DNA of 64,000 nucleotides from Roseivirga sp. BDSF3-8 (lineage in GTDB: Bacteria; Bacteroidota; Bacteroidia; Cytophagales; Cyclobacteriaceae), in assembly GCF_041449215.1 (NCBI RefSeq), contig NZ_JBGNFV010000001.1, forward strand, positions 2,869,001-2,933,000. The letters run 5' to 3'. Positions 45,761-53,290 of the stretch are shown piece after piece. The position numbers and the translations under genes were made by a program. The notes under the pieces were generated by a model that was not told the DNA's origin, ran no database searches, and was given only the letters and a program-made list of their open reading frames with translations. Every line of letters begins with the position of its first letter. Positions within the stretch are counted from its first letter, which is position 1.

Positions 45761-46375
45761 CTATGAACGCTCATAGTGCGTACGCGTGATGATACTGCGG
45801 CCCAGCGTAACCTCATCAGCATACTCCAGCTCACCCCCAACAGGTATGCCTCGGGCAATAGTAGAGATATTAACCTCCTGATCCTTTAATTTTTTGCTCA
45901 GGTAAAAAGCAGTCGTATCACCTTCCATAGTTGCACTCAGGGCCAGAATTATCTCTTTTACCTCACTGCCCTCTTCACAGATTCTTTCCATGAGAGAGTC
46001 TATGCGGATATCCCCCGGGCCTATGCCCTCCAGAGGGGAGATAATGCCCCCCAGCACATGATAAAGCCCCTGGTACTGACCAGTATTTTCTATAGCCATT
46101 ACATCACGGGAGTCCTGCACCACACATACTGTCGCCTTATCCCGCCGCGGACTCCGGCAAATCTGGCACAGGTCATCGTCAGCTATTACATGACACTGCC
46201 TGCAGTATTTGATTTTCGTACGCAGGTCAGTTAGTGCCTGTGTGAGCCCCTCAGTCACCACCTCATCCTCCTTGAGCAGGAAAAGAGCCAGTCGTAGCGC
46301 CGTCTTTTTGCCTATACCCGGCAGTTTAGCTATCTGGTTTACAGCGTCTTCTATGAGCTTGGAAGGGAACTCCAT
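45761..46375 (-). CDS. recR: Recombination mediator protein RecR
   Basis: 204 residues. A helix-hairpin-helix region (LPGIGKKTALRLALFLL) precedes the four-cysteine zinc finger (CRQCHVIADDDLCQICRS). The Toprim domain starts VCVVQDSRDVMAIE, with the SATMEGDTTAFYL core. RecR works with RecO, and in some bacteria RecF, to load RecA on gapped DNA. Complete and of normal size. It is probably transcribed with or after clpS, 89 bases upstream. Confidence 0.95.
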   Translation of the reverse strand: MEFPSKLIEDAVNQIAKLPGIGKKTALRLALFLLKEDEVVTEGLTQALTDLRTKIKYCRQCHVIADDDLCQICRSPRRDKATVCVVQDSRDVMAIENTGQYQGLYHVLGGIISPLEGIGPGDIRIDSLMERICEEGSEVKEIILALSATMEGDTTAFYLSKKLKDQEVNISTIARGIPVGGELEYADEVTLGRSIITRTHYERS

Positions 46376-46464
46376 GTCGTTTTTTTTGCAGAAAAAAACC
46401 TGCTACTGATGGCAACAGGCTATAATCTAAATAATTTAACAATAAGTACGCCTATTCAGGTATT

Positions 46465-46755
46465 TCAGACTATTTCAGCGTTTATACCTGCTTCGCATAT
46501 GCCCTCTTTCAATGGTTTGAGCTCCGGAAGGCTACCCTTCTTTACCGAGCATTTGCCACGATAGTGGATAATATGAGTACATTGTTCTGCCTGGATCAGG
46601 GAGTGTTTGCACACCTTGACCAGCGTATTAATTACATGCTCGAAAGTGTTGAAGTCGTCATTGAACACCATCAGATCCCGCTGATCATCGGTATCCACTT
46701 CCTCCTCCAGTATGGCTAACTCCTCGAACTCCTCTTCAAAAATATGGCGAGACAT
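46465..46755 (-). CDS. clpS: ATP-dependent Clp protease adaptor ClpS
   Basis: 96 residues. The family core is visible: LMVFNDDFNTFEHVINTLVK (the DD pair that binds N-degron substrates) and the C-terminal SVKKGSLPELKPLKEGICEAGINAEI. The N-terminal 25 residues are acidic. ClpS hands N-end-rule substrates to ClpAP in the cytoplasm. The start is divergent from the symporter at 46824, with 68 bases between. Confidence 0.92.
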   Translation of the reverse strand: MSRHIFEEEFEELAILEEEVDTDDQRDLMVFNDDFNTFEHVINTLVKVCKHSLIQAEQCTHIIHYRGKCSVKKGSLPELKPLKEGICEAGINAEIV

Positions 46756-46823
46756 GGCTTCTGGTAATTTTTTGGTAAAAATAATAAAAAATGATCAGCT
46801 TTAGGGTTCATTTTAGGTAACGT

Positions 46824-48350
46824 ATGAATTCAGGTTTGGTTATCGGCGTTATAGCCGGCTACTTCTTATTTCTTATCCTTATTTCTCTGTTTACCTCCCG
46901 AGGGGCAGATACCAAAACGTTTTTTACCGCTAACCGGCAGAGTCCCTGGTATCTCGTAGCATTCGGTATGATCGGCGCCTCCCTCTCCGGTGTTACCTTT
47001 ATCTCCGTACCAGGTGTGGTGGGGACAGATTCATTCGGCTATTTTCAGGTAGTGCTCGGCTACCTTGTAGGCTACCTCGTCATAGGCACAGTGCTTATGC
47101 CACTCTACTACCGCCTCAACCTCGTCAGTATTTATACCTACCTGCAAACCCGCTTCGGATTCTGGTCCTATAAAACCGGAGCGTTTTATTTCATTCTCAG
47201 CAGACTGGTAGGTGCATCCTTCCGGCTTTTTCTGGTAGCCATCGTACTTTACGAAGCCCTGTTTAAATATTTTGCCAGTCCTGGTAACGAAGAGCTCACT
47301 TTTGCACTTACAGTAGCCATCACCATTCTGCTTATCTGGCTTTACACATTCCGGGGAGGCATTAAAACCATTGTGTGGACAGACAGCCTCCAAACCCTCT
47401 TTATGCTACTGGCCGTGGGGTTTAGTATTGTAATCATAGGGCAGGAGCTGGAGCTCAGTCCCGGCGAGTTATTCGATACCATCTCAGAAAGCCGGTATTC
47501 AAAGGTTTTCTTCTGGGAAACAGAAGGTAAGGGCCAGTTTTTCCCCCTGCAGTTTATTTCCGGTGCCTTCATAGCCATAGTCATGACAGGCCTTGACCAG
47601 GATATGATGCAGAAAAACCTTACCTGCCGCAGCCTTGGCGATGCCCAAAAGAATATGTTCTGGTTTAGCGTAGTGCTCGTTTTTGTCAACCTCATGTTCC
47701 TTTCACTGGGGGCTCTCCTGTTTATCTACGCCGAGGCAAAAGGCATTCCCATACCCGATCGTACCGACCTGCTATACCCCACGCTGGCACTCAATCATTT
47801 TACCCTCTCCGCAGGCGTGCTCTTTCTCCTTGGAATCATTGCAGCCGCCTACAGCAGTGCCGATTCCGCCCTTACTGCCCTCACCACCTCATTCTGTGTA
47901 GACTTCCTGGGGTTTGAGGAAAAAGGCGAGGCATTGTCAGAAAAGAAGCGCCGTACCACCAGGCTGCTCGTCCACATAACCTTCTCCTTTCTCATTTTTC
48001 TGGTAGTCATTATTTTCAAAATAGTAAATGAAGATAGTGTCATTAAGATGGTATTCACCGCCGCCGGATACACCTATGGCCCCCTTCTCGGGTTATATGC
48101 ATTTGGCCTCTTTACCCGCTATATCATTCGGGATAAGTACGTCATAGCCGTGTGCCTTATTTCTCCCCTGCTGGCCTATGAGACCAGTGTGTACATGCTT
48201 AAGTGGTTTGGTGTAAATCTGGGCTTCTTTGTGCTCGTGGTCAACGGGCTTTATACCTTTCTGGGCCTGATGCTCATCCGGCAAAAAGGAGCACGATATA
48301 CCCCTTCAGAGCATGAGAGAGTAGGCCGAAGGGCTGTTTCTACAAGATAG
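46824..48350 (+). CDS. Sodium:solute symporter (SSS family)
   Basis: 508 residues and about 13 membrane helices. Opening GLVIGVIAGYFLFLILISLF, then GASLSGVTFISVPGVVG. The middle GGIKTIVWTDSLQTLFML and TGLDQDMMQKNLTCRS are typical of SSS proteins, which bring in sugars, amino acids or vitamins with Na+. No C-terminal kinase or regulator domain. The substrate cannot be told. Three imperfect direct repeats lie between its stop and the next gene. Confidence 0.88.
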   Translation: MNSGLVIGVIAGYFLFLILISLFTSRGADTKTFFTANRQSPWYLVAFGMIGASLSGVTFISVPGVVGTDSFGYFQVVLGYLVGYLVIGTVLMPLYYRLNLVSIYTYLQTRFGFWSYKTGAFYFILSRLVGASFRLFLVAIVLYEALFKYFASPGNEELTFALTVAITILLIWLYTFRGGIKTIVWTDSLQTLFMLLAVGFSIVIIGQELELSPGELFDTISESRYSKVFFWETEGKGQFFPLQFISGAFIAIVMTGLDQDMMQKNLTCRSLGDAQKNMFWFSVVLVFVNLMFLSLGALLFIYAEAKGIPIPDRTDLLYPTLALNHFTLSAGVLFLLGIIAAAYSSADSALTALTTSFCVDFLGFEEKGEALSEKKRRTTRLLVHITFSFLIFLVVIIFKIVNEDSVIKMVFTAAGYTYGPLLGLYAFGLFTRYIIRDKYVIAVCLISPLLAYETSVYMLKWFGVNLGFFVLVVNGLYTFLGLMLIRQKGARYTPSEHERVGRRAVSTR

Positions 48351-48353
48351 TAC

Positions 48354-48409
48354 GTCCGGTTCAGTAGCGCCATGTCCCGGTTCGGCAGGCTTATCTCCCG
48401 GTTCGTCAG
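48354..48409. repeat. Three imperfect direct repeats
   Basis: GTCCGGTTCAGTAG (48354), GTCCCGGTTCGGCAG (48374) and CTCCCGGTTCGTCAG (48395), spaced 20-21 bases apart. They sit between the symporter stop and the gene at 48474, where they could bind a regulator on one face of the helix. Confidence 0.5.
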
Positions 48410-48473
48410 CATCACGTTTCTATCCTTAAGGTGATTTTGTTCCTTTGTTTCAGGTCAAAAACACTAAATCGAT

Positions 48474-49733
48474 ATGAAAAATAACTTTTCCAAACCATTC
48501 CTGCTCGCGCTGGGCCTGATCATGGCCCTCATGATCTCATTTCAAACCCTCTGCCATGGTCAGAGCCCTGGGGCCATATACGGTACCATAGAGACCATCG
48601 ATGGCAACAGCTACACCGGAGCCCTTCGCTGGGGAAAAGAAGAAGCCTTCTGGAGTGATATGTTCAACTCCCAAAAGACTCGTAATACCAATGTCAAATA
48701 CCTTTCAAAATCAGACTATGAGAAAATGAAAGGTGAAAAAGAAGAAGGCTGGAAGTGGAACAACTACTCCATCAGTTTCATCTGGGACGATGAATACCAT
48801 GCCACCACCCATTCCTTTGCCTGCCGTTTTGGCGACATTGCCCGTATTGAACTCAAGGGACGTGAGGAAATAAACCTTGTGCTCAAAAATGGTGAAGAGA
48901 TAGAACTCGAAGGAGGCTCTAACGATATAGGAGCCGACATACAGGTCCGGGACCGCGAGATAGGAGAGATCAGTATCCCCTGGAACCGCATCGAGGTGAT
49001 CAGTTTTTCCGAAACCCCCGATAATCTCAGAGCCCATTTTGGAGAAGCCCTCATAGGCACAGTAAAAACCGAAAGAGGAGAATACACTGGTCGCATACAG
49101 TGGGACCACGACGAATGCGTGGGCGAGGATAAACTGGATGGCGATACACGCGACGGCGATGTGTCAATCAAGTTTAATAACATTGCCGCCATCAAAAAAG
49201 ACGGTCGAGGTTCTGAAGTTACCCTGCGTTCAGGCAGAACCATGTACCTCTATGGTAGTAACGATGTAAACAGTGGGAATAGAGGCGTGGTGATAAACCT
49301 GCCTGACCTCGGTAAAGTAAAAGTAGGCTGGGATGACTTTGTAAGCCTCGAGCTTATCTGGGGTAGAAATTCAGATATGATGGGCTACAAAGATTTCCCC
49401 AAACCTGAGAAGATCAGCGGGACAGTCAGGACTACCAATGGTCAGACCCTCAGAGGAGAGCTTATCTATGACCTGGACGAAACCTGGGACCTCGAAATGC
49501 TTGATGGCTCAGATGAAGATACCGAGTACAGCATACCTTTCAGAAACATAAAGCGCATTAAACCTAAAAACTACGCGTACACCGAGATCATACTTAAAAA
49601 TGGTCAGAAGCTCTTGCTTGGTGATTCACAGGATGTCACCGATAAGCACGATGGAGTACTCGTGTTCACCTCTCGAGACAGCAGCCCTAAATATGTCGTG
49701 TGGGACGATATAGACGAAATACTCATAGACTAA
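48474..49733 (+). CDS. Secreted protein with three internal beta repeats
   Basis: 419 residues. Signal peptide (FLLALGLIMALMISFQTLCHG), then three diverged repeats of 95-140 residues starting GTIETIDGNSYTGALRWG, GTVKTERGEYTGRIQWDHDE and GTVRTTNGQTLRGELIYDLD. Each continues with an F-x-x-I-x-x-I segment, a LxxG[EQR] strand and ends W[ND]D[IF]. Repeats 2 and 3 share a DKLDG/EMLDG acidic turn. Nothing indicates enzymatic activity. The beta-rich repeats suggest a structural or binding protein outside the cell. The leader before the ATG contains CAGGTCAAAAACAC, similar to the box of the sigma-54-linked family. Family not recognised. Confidence 0.75.
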   Translation: MKNNFSKPFLLALGLIMALMISFQTLCHGQSPGAIYGTIETIDGNSYTGALRWGKEEAFWSDMFNSQKTRNTNVKYLSKSDYEKMKGEKEEGWKWNNYSISFIWDDEYHATTHSFACRFGDIARIELKGREEINLVLKNGEEIELEGGSNDIGADIQVRDREIGEISIPWNRIEVISFSETPDNLRAHFGEALIGTVKTERGEYTGRIQWDHDECVGEDKLDGDTRDGDVSIKFNNIAAIKKDGRGSEVTLRSGRTMYLYGSNDVNSGNRGVVINLPDLGKVKVGWDDFVSLELIWGRNSDMMGYKDFPKPEKISGTVRTTNGQTLRGELIYDLDETWDLEMLDGSDEDTEYSIPFRNIKRIKPKNYAYTEIILKNGQKLLLGDSQDVTDKHDGVLVFTSRDSSPKYVVWDDIDEILID

Positions 49734-49760
49734 GTAGACTCCCCAACAACAACTGCCGGT

Positions 49761-49797
49761 AAAGGGTCGTTTTTATAGCACCGGCCCTTTATCTTTA
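49761..49797 (+). terminator. Probable terminator
   Basis: AAAGGGTCG pairs with CCGGCCCTTT over a long loop; the T-run is interrupted (ATCTTTACTC). Confidence 0.5.
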
Positions 49798-49815
49798 CTC
49801 CCAAACCACAAAACG

Positions 49816-50835
49816 ATGAAGCCTTTTCAGAAGCATGCTGTAACGGCTCTTGTAGTAATGGCTATTATTTCAGGGCTGATTGCCTACGGCGCCTGGCTAG
49901 ACTTATCCACCAATACCTACATCGCTGTAGGATGGATAGTGCTTCTTATCCTGCTCCTGGTGGCGGGCAACAGGTATATTTCCCGCTTTCTGGACAAAGT
50001 CCTTCCCTGGAAAAAATATACCAGCCTCAGGTTTGCCATTCACGTCCTGTTAAGCCTGGTGTATAGCCTCCTGTGCCTGAATATCAGTTACTACACCTTC
50101 AAAGTAGCCTTTACGGAAGACCCCCCCACGCCTTACCAGATCACCGTAATGAATGGCTTTGGCCTTATGCTCGTGCTGGCCGTCATACTCATCTATTTTT
50201 CCATATACATCCTAAAAGCCTGGCGCAGGTCCACCCTCGAGGGTGAGCGGCTGCAAAAAGAAACCATAAAGAGTGAACTGCAGGCACTCCGCACCCACCT
50301 CGACCCTCATTTCCTTTTCAATAATCTCAATATTCTTGACGCACTGATTGAGAAGGACCCCAAGGCCGCACGGCATTTCCTTACCCGCTTTTCAGAAGTG
50401 TACCGCTTTCTGCTGAAAAAAAAGGACGCCGAACTCATTACCCTTACCGAAGAGCTTGATTTTCTCCAAGCCTACCTGTTCCTCATCCAGACCCGGTTTA
50501 ATGATAATGTACAGGTGCACATGCACGTCTGCAAGGCACACAGGGATATGTCCCTTCCGCCGCTGGCACTCCAGATTCTTATCGAAAACTGCCTGAAGCA
50601 CAATATGATCGATGAGGATAGCCCACTCCACATCAATATCATATCCAGGAAAGACGGATATATCAGTGTAAGTAACAACCTCAGACCTAGAGAGCACAAA
50701 TTGCCCGGCACAGGTACCGGACTGGAAAATATCCGTAACCGCTACAGCTATTTCACCGATAGGAACGTCAATATCCAAACCCATGAAGGGCAATACATCG
50801 TGGACATACCCTTAATTGAAGTTGAAGAAATATGA
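49816..50835 (+). CDS. LytS-type sensor histidine kinase
   Basis: 339 residues. Four membrane helices (about 9-28, 35-52, 70-95 and 110-135) with almost no external loops, then a His_kinase (PF06580) domain with phospho-acceptor H165 in LDPHFLFNNLN. The ATP-binding region has LIENCLKHN and GTGTGLENIRNRY. There is no separate sensor domain, so the signal is likely read in the membrane. The stop overlaps the regulator start by four bases (ATGA at 50832-50835). It forms a two-component pair whose next downstream genes are the five small peptides. Confidence 0.92.
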   Translation: MKPFQKHAVTALVVMAIISGLIAYGAWLDLSTNTYIAVGWIVLLILLLVAGNRYISRFLDKVLPWKKYTSLRFAIHVLLSLVYSLLCLNISYYTFKVAFTEDPPTPYQITVMNGFGLMLVLAVILIYFSIYILKAWRRSTLEGERLQKETIKSELQALRTHLDPHFLFNNLNILDALIEKDPKAARHFLTRFSEVYRFLLKKKDAELITLTEELDFLQAYLFLIQTRFNDNVQVHMHVCKAHRDMSLPPLALQILIENCLKHNMIDEDSPLHINIISRKDGYISVSNNLRPREHKLPGTGTGLENIRNRYSYFTDRNVNIQTHEGQYIVDIPLIEVEEI

Positions 50836-51611
50836 ATATCCTCCTGGTAGAAGATGAAGCCCTCGCCGCCGACCGTACCATAAGTTTGTTGAGTGAAATA
50901 GATCCCTCCATAAATGTTCTTCACACCTGCCGGTCAGTAAAAAACACCGTTGCATGGTTATCCACTCATGCAGAGCCTGACCTCATCATCAGTGATATTC
51001 AACTGCTGGACGGCATAAGCTTTTCCATATTTACCGAGTGTCCCGTTACCTGCCCCGTAATCTTTCTCACGGCCTACGATCAATATGCCATCCGTGCCTT
51101 TGAAGTAAACAGCATTGCCTATTTACTTAAACCGGTGGAAAAAGAAGTTCTGGAAAAGGCCCTGGACAAATACCGACAGGTGAAAAAAGCCTTTGCTGAA
51201 CAACGGCCCGAGGAAAGACCTGAGATGGATTATGAAAAAGTCATGCGCGCCCTCATGGATAAGGCCGCAGATTACAAGAGCCGGTTCCTTGTAAAGGTAG
51301 GTCAGCACATCAAGGCAGTCTCGGTAGAAAAAATAGCCTACTTCTTTACCCAGGATAAGATGACCTACCTCGTTACCCACGATGGCAGAAAGTTTCCGCT
51401 GGACAATAGCCTGGACGAAGTATCACGCAGCGTGGATCCTCATGTCTTTTACCGGCTCAACAGGAAATATATAGCTCATATTGACGCCGTATCGGAAGTG
51501 CAGCCCTACTTTAAAGGCAGGCTGGTGGTATACCTGAGGCCGGACCCTGAAGAGGAAATCGTAATAAGTAGCGAAAAAAGCGGCCCTTTTAAGGATTGGA
51601 TGGATCAATAA
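50832..51611 (+). CDS. LytTR-type response regulator
   Basis: 259 residues. A receiver domain (1-120) with VEDE, phosphorylated D55 (LIISDIQLLDG), FLTAYDQYA and Lys of LLKPVEKE; a linker; then a LytTR DNA-binding domain (about 155-255) with KVGQHIKAVSVEKIAYFFTQ and the FYRLNRKYIAHI strand. It will be phosphorylated by the kinase encoded just before and bind direct repeats in DNA. In Firmicutes, LytTR regulators often control peptide secretion and quorum sensing; the peptide array starts 78 bases downstream. That parallel is inference. Confidence 0.93.
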   Translation: MNILLVEDEALAADRTISLLSEIDPSINVLHTCRSVKNTVAWLSTHAEPDLIISDIQLLDGISFSIFTECPVTCPVIFLTAYDQYAIRAFEVNSIAYLLKPVEKEVLEKALDKYRQVKKAFAEQRPEERPEMDYEKVMRALMDKAADYKSRFLVKVGQHIKAVSVEKIAYFFTQDKMTYLVTHDGRKFPLDNSLDEVSRSVDPHVFYRLNRKYIAHIDAVSEVQPYFKGRLVVYLRPDPEEEIVISSEKSGPFKDWMDQ

Positions 51612-51689
51612 ACTGCCAAGCCAGAAATCCTTTAAGGAATCGTGTTTTTTTAGTAACTTAAGAGGACTAAACTAAAAAGACCGTCTACT

Positions 51690-51866
51690 ATGAAAAAGAC
51701 CAAACTAACCCTCTCTTACCTCAGGGTCAGTTCATTTATCCCCGACACTAGTAAACTGCGTGGCGGGGCCAAGGCCTACGAACCAATCATGACCCCTCCC
51801 GACCGTGCCACTGGCGATACATGCCTTTGTGCACCTACCTACTGGGAAGGATGTGAGGAGGGATAA
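51690..51866 (+). CDS. RiPP precursor-like peptide 1 (pinensin-like leader)
   Basis: 58 residues. Leader: KLTLSYLRVSSFIPDTSKL, then RGG, a possible double-glycine cleavage site after residue 26. The remaining 32 residues have three cysteines (C45, C47 and C55) and the ending CLCAPTYWEGCEEG. The leader matches the K-L-x-L-x-x-L-x-V-x-S-F pattern that I recall for pinensin-type class I lanthipeptide precursors of Bacteroidota. Threonines at 34, 41, 44 and 50 could be dehydrated. It is the first of five similar genes in a row. No modification enzyme or transporter is in the window. Confidence 0.7.
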   Translation: MKKTKLTLSYLRVSSFIPDTSKLRGGAKAYEPIMTPPDRATGDTCLCAPTYWEGCEEG

Positions 51867-51938
51867 ATATCCTGTTTCCTCTTGTATTATTAACTATATG
51901 ACCGGCACCTCCCGATGTCATTGAAATCATTATTATTT

Positions 51939-52091
51939 ATGAAAAAAAATCGTCTTAGACTATCAGAACTGAAAGTATCCTCATTCATATCTGTTCCCGC
52001 TAACCTGCGGGGCGGAATTGAACGCGACATTGCGAATGACTCACCTTTATGCGGCCCCACGTACTGGGAAGGGTGCGAGCAAACCCACTAA
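51939..52091 (+). CDS. RiPP precursor-like peptide 2
   Basis: 50 residues. Leader NRLRLSELKVSSFISVPANL, then RGG (residues 24-26), then a 24-residue tail with two cysteines (C38 and C46) in LCGPTYWEGCEQTH. The C-x-x-T-Y-W-E-G-C-E segment is nearly identical to that of peptide 1, so these two are the closest pair. The core has only one Ser and two Thr. Confidence 0.7.
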   Translation: MKKNRLRLSELKVSSFISVPANLRGGIERDIANDSPLCGPTYWEGCEQTH

Positions 52092-52173
52092 AAGCTTATG
52101 TATGGTGGTTATGGGCGGTATAGGTTATAGCTGACCGGCCTCTTTTAATCAATAGTTCAACTATTTTAAAACA

Positions 52174-52332
52174 ATGAAAAAGAAAAGATTGCAGTTATCA
52201 GATCTTAAGATCAGCTCATTTGTATCTCACCCTATAAGGCTTAAAGCTGGTGGTCGGGCACTTGCAGATACGGAGCCCTGTTCTCCGCGCTGTGCCCTTA
52301 CCGAATGGGACGGATGTGAGAAGGTACAGTAA
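52174..52332 (+). CDS. RiPP precursor-like peptide 3
   Basis: 52 residues. Leader KRLQLSDLKISSFVSHPIRL, then KAGG (residues 24-27), then a 25-residue tail with three cysteines (C36, C40 and C48): PCSPRCALTEWDGCEK. It keeps the C-x-x-T-x-W-[ED]-G-C-E pattern. A hairpin follows the gene. Confidence 0.7.
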   Translation: MKKKRLQLSDLKISSFVSHPIRLKAGGRALADTEPCSPRCALTEWDGCEKVQ

Positions 52333-52345
52333 ATCTTAATATGAT

Positions 52346-52379
52346 CTCACCCGGCCACTTTACAGTAAAACAGGGTGAG
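52346..52379 (+). terminator. Hairpin between peptide genes 3 and 4
   Basis: CTCACCC pairs with GGGTGAG across a 20-base loop; no strong T-run follows, so it may be an attenuator or mRNA-stability element. Confidence 0.35.
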
Positions 52380-52430
52380 TTCATTCATTTATCGTAACCC
52401 TTAGTATTGACTAAATACTTTATTTAGATT

Positions 52431-52574
52431 ATGAAAAAGAACAGACTAAAACTATCAGAACTAAAAGTCAGCTCATTTGTGGCTGATACTGCCAAACTGA
52501 AAGCCGGCCTGGCTCGTGACAGGTTTGACAACTCCCCCCTGTGCATGGAGACAGAGGGGTGTAAAGAATATTAA
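52431..52574 (+). CDS. RiPP precursor-like peptide 4
   Basis: 47 residues. Leader NRLKLSELKVSSFVADTAKL, then KAG (residues 24-26) without the second glycine. The tail has two cysteines (C38 and C44) in LCMETEGCKEY. The spacing between the cysteines is shorter (five residues) and the tryptophan is missing, but C-x-x-T and G-C remain. Confidence 0.68.
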   Translation: MKKNRLKLSELKVSSFVADTAKLKAGLARDRFDNSPLCMETEGCKEY

Positions 52575-52594
52575 ATACCAAATCACAATTTTTC

Positions 52595-52738
52595 ATGAAA
52601 AACAATAAAATAAAGCTCCGGGAGCTTAAGGTGAAATCATTTATCGCCGATCCTGAAAAGTTGAGAGCAGGTATTAATGATGTCTGGGGCGTCACTCCCG
52701 ATTCTCCCTACTGTGTGCAGACCTGGGATAATTGCTGA
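52595..52738 (+). CDS. RiPP precursor-like peptide 5
   Basis: 47 residues. Leader NKIKLRELKVKSFIADPEKL, then RAG (residues 24-26). The tail ends at its second cysteine: YCVQTWDNC, with C40 and C47. It is the most diverged member (Lys in place of Ser in the V-x-S-F box) but keeps C-x-x-T-W-[ED]-x-C. The start is 20 bases after the previous stop, and a strong terminator follows, closing the array. Confidence 0.68.
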   Translation: MKNNKIKLRELKVKSFIADPEKLRAGINDVWGVTPDSPYCVQTWDNC

Positions 52739-52757
52739 TTCTTAAAAACAGATAATA

Positions 52758-52797
52758 GAAAGCCGGACCTATGATTGTGGGACCGGCTTTCTTTTTT
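52758..52797 (+). terminator. Terminator closing the peptide array
   Basis: GAAAGCCGG pairs with CCGGCTTTC, followed by TTTTTT; 20 bases after the last peptide gene. Confidence 0.88.
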
Positions 52798-52807
52798 CCA
52801 TATCAGC

Positions 52808-52840
52808 AAAAAAATAAAAGGAGCGCCAATCGAGCGCTCC
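52808..52840 (-). terminator. Intrinsic terminator of the 52916 gene
   Basis: On the minus strand GGAGCGC pairs with GCGCTCC, followed by TTTTATTTTTTT. Confidence 0.8.
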
Positions 52841-52915
52841 TCTCTCTGTTTAACCAAAAACCAGATGTACAGCAAATGTATGGTGGTAGGTATGATTGTG
52901 TTAGGTGAAAGCGGT

Positions 52916-53233
52916 TTAGTCCACCAGGTATAACTTTGTTTCTGAGCCATCCAGCAGCAGATCACTATCGTTTAGTAAGCTATTCAGTTCAGGGTTCAGG
53001 GCGTTATTTTCAATAATGTACTCAGCCACCTTTTCAGCGCTGGTGTTGTAGAATGTATAGGTTGTGAAAGCAGAAGTCTCTCCCTGAGCTTTCAGATAGT
53101 CTCCAAGTAATTCATATACTTCATTACTGCTCTCTTCTGTGCGATCATGTCCGGAGGCATAGGCCGTATTCAGGCCTAATACCAGGGCGGACATGAAAAG
53201 GAAACTACTTATTTTTTTGTCGAGCGTTTTCAT
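52916..53233 (-). CDS. Small secreted protein, sigma-54-linked family, copy 3
   Basis: 105 residues. Signal peptide (FLFMSALVLGLNTAYAS, cleavage near residue 27). The mature protein has EVYELLGDYL, a YTFYNTSAEKVAEY middle and the C-terminal block NDSDLLLDGSETKLYLVD, which line up with the proteins at 976 and 2911, 50 kb away. Preceded by a near-perfect sigma-54 motif (53291-53306) and by the same leader box (AAGGTCATTTACTCAAA). It converges on the peptide array. Function unknown. Confidence 0.8.
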   Translation of the reverse strand: MKTLDKKISSFLFMSALVLGLNTAYASGHDRTEESSNEVYELLGDYLKAQGETSAFTTYTFYNTSAEKVAEYIIENNALNPELNSLLNDSDLLLDGSETKLYLVD

Positions 53234-53290
53234 AATGTCAGTGAGTTTTTGGTATAAAAAAATTTGAGTAAATGACCTTGATTATTAGTT

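Noticed and set aside
50832-51611. Response regulator as the activator of the nearby sigma-54 promoters
   Set aside because: It has a LytTR domain and no AAA+ domain, so it cannot activate sigma-54 holoenzyme in the usual way.
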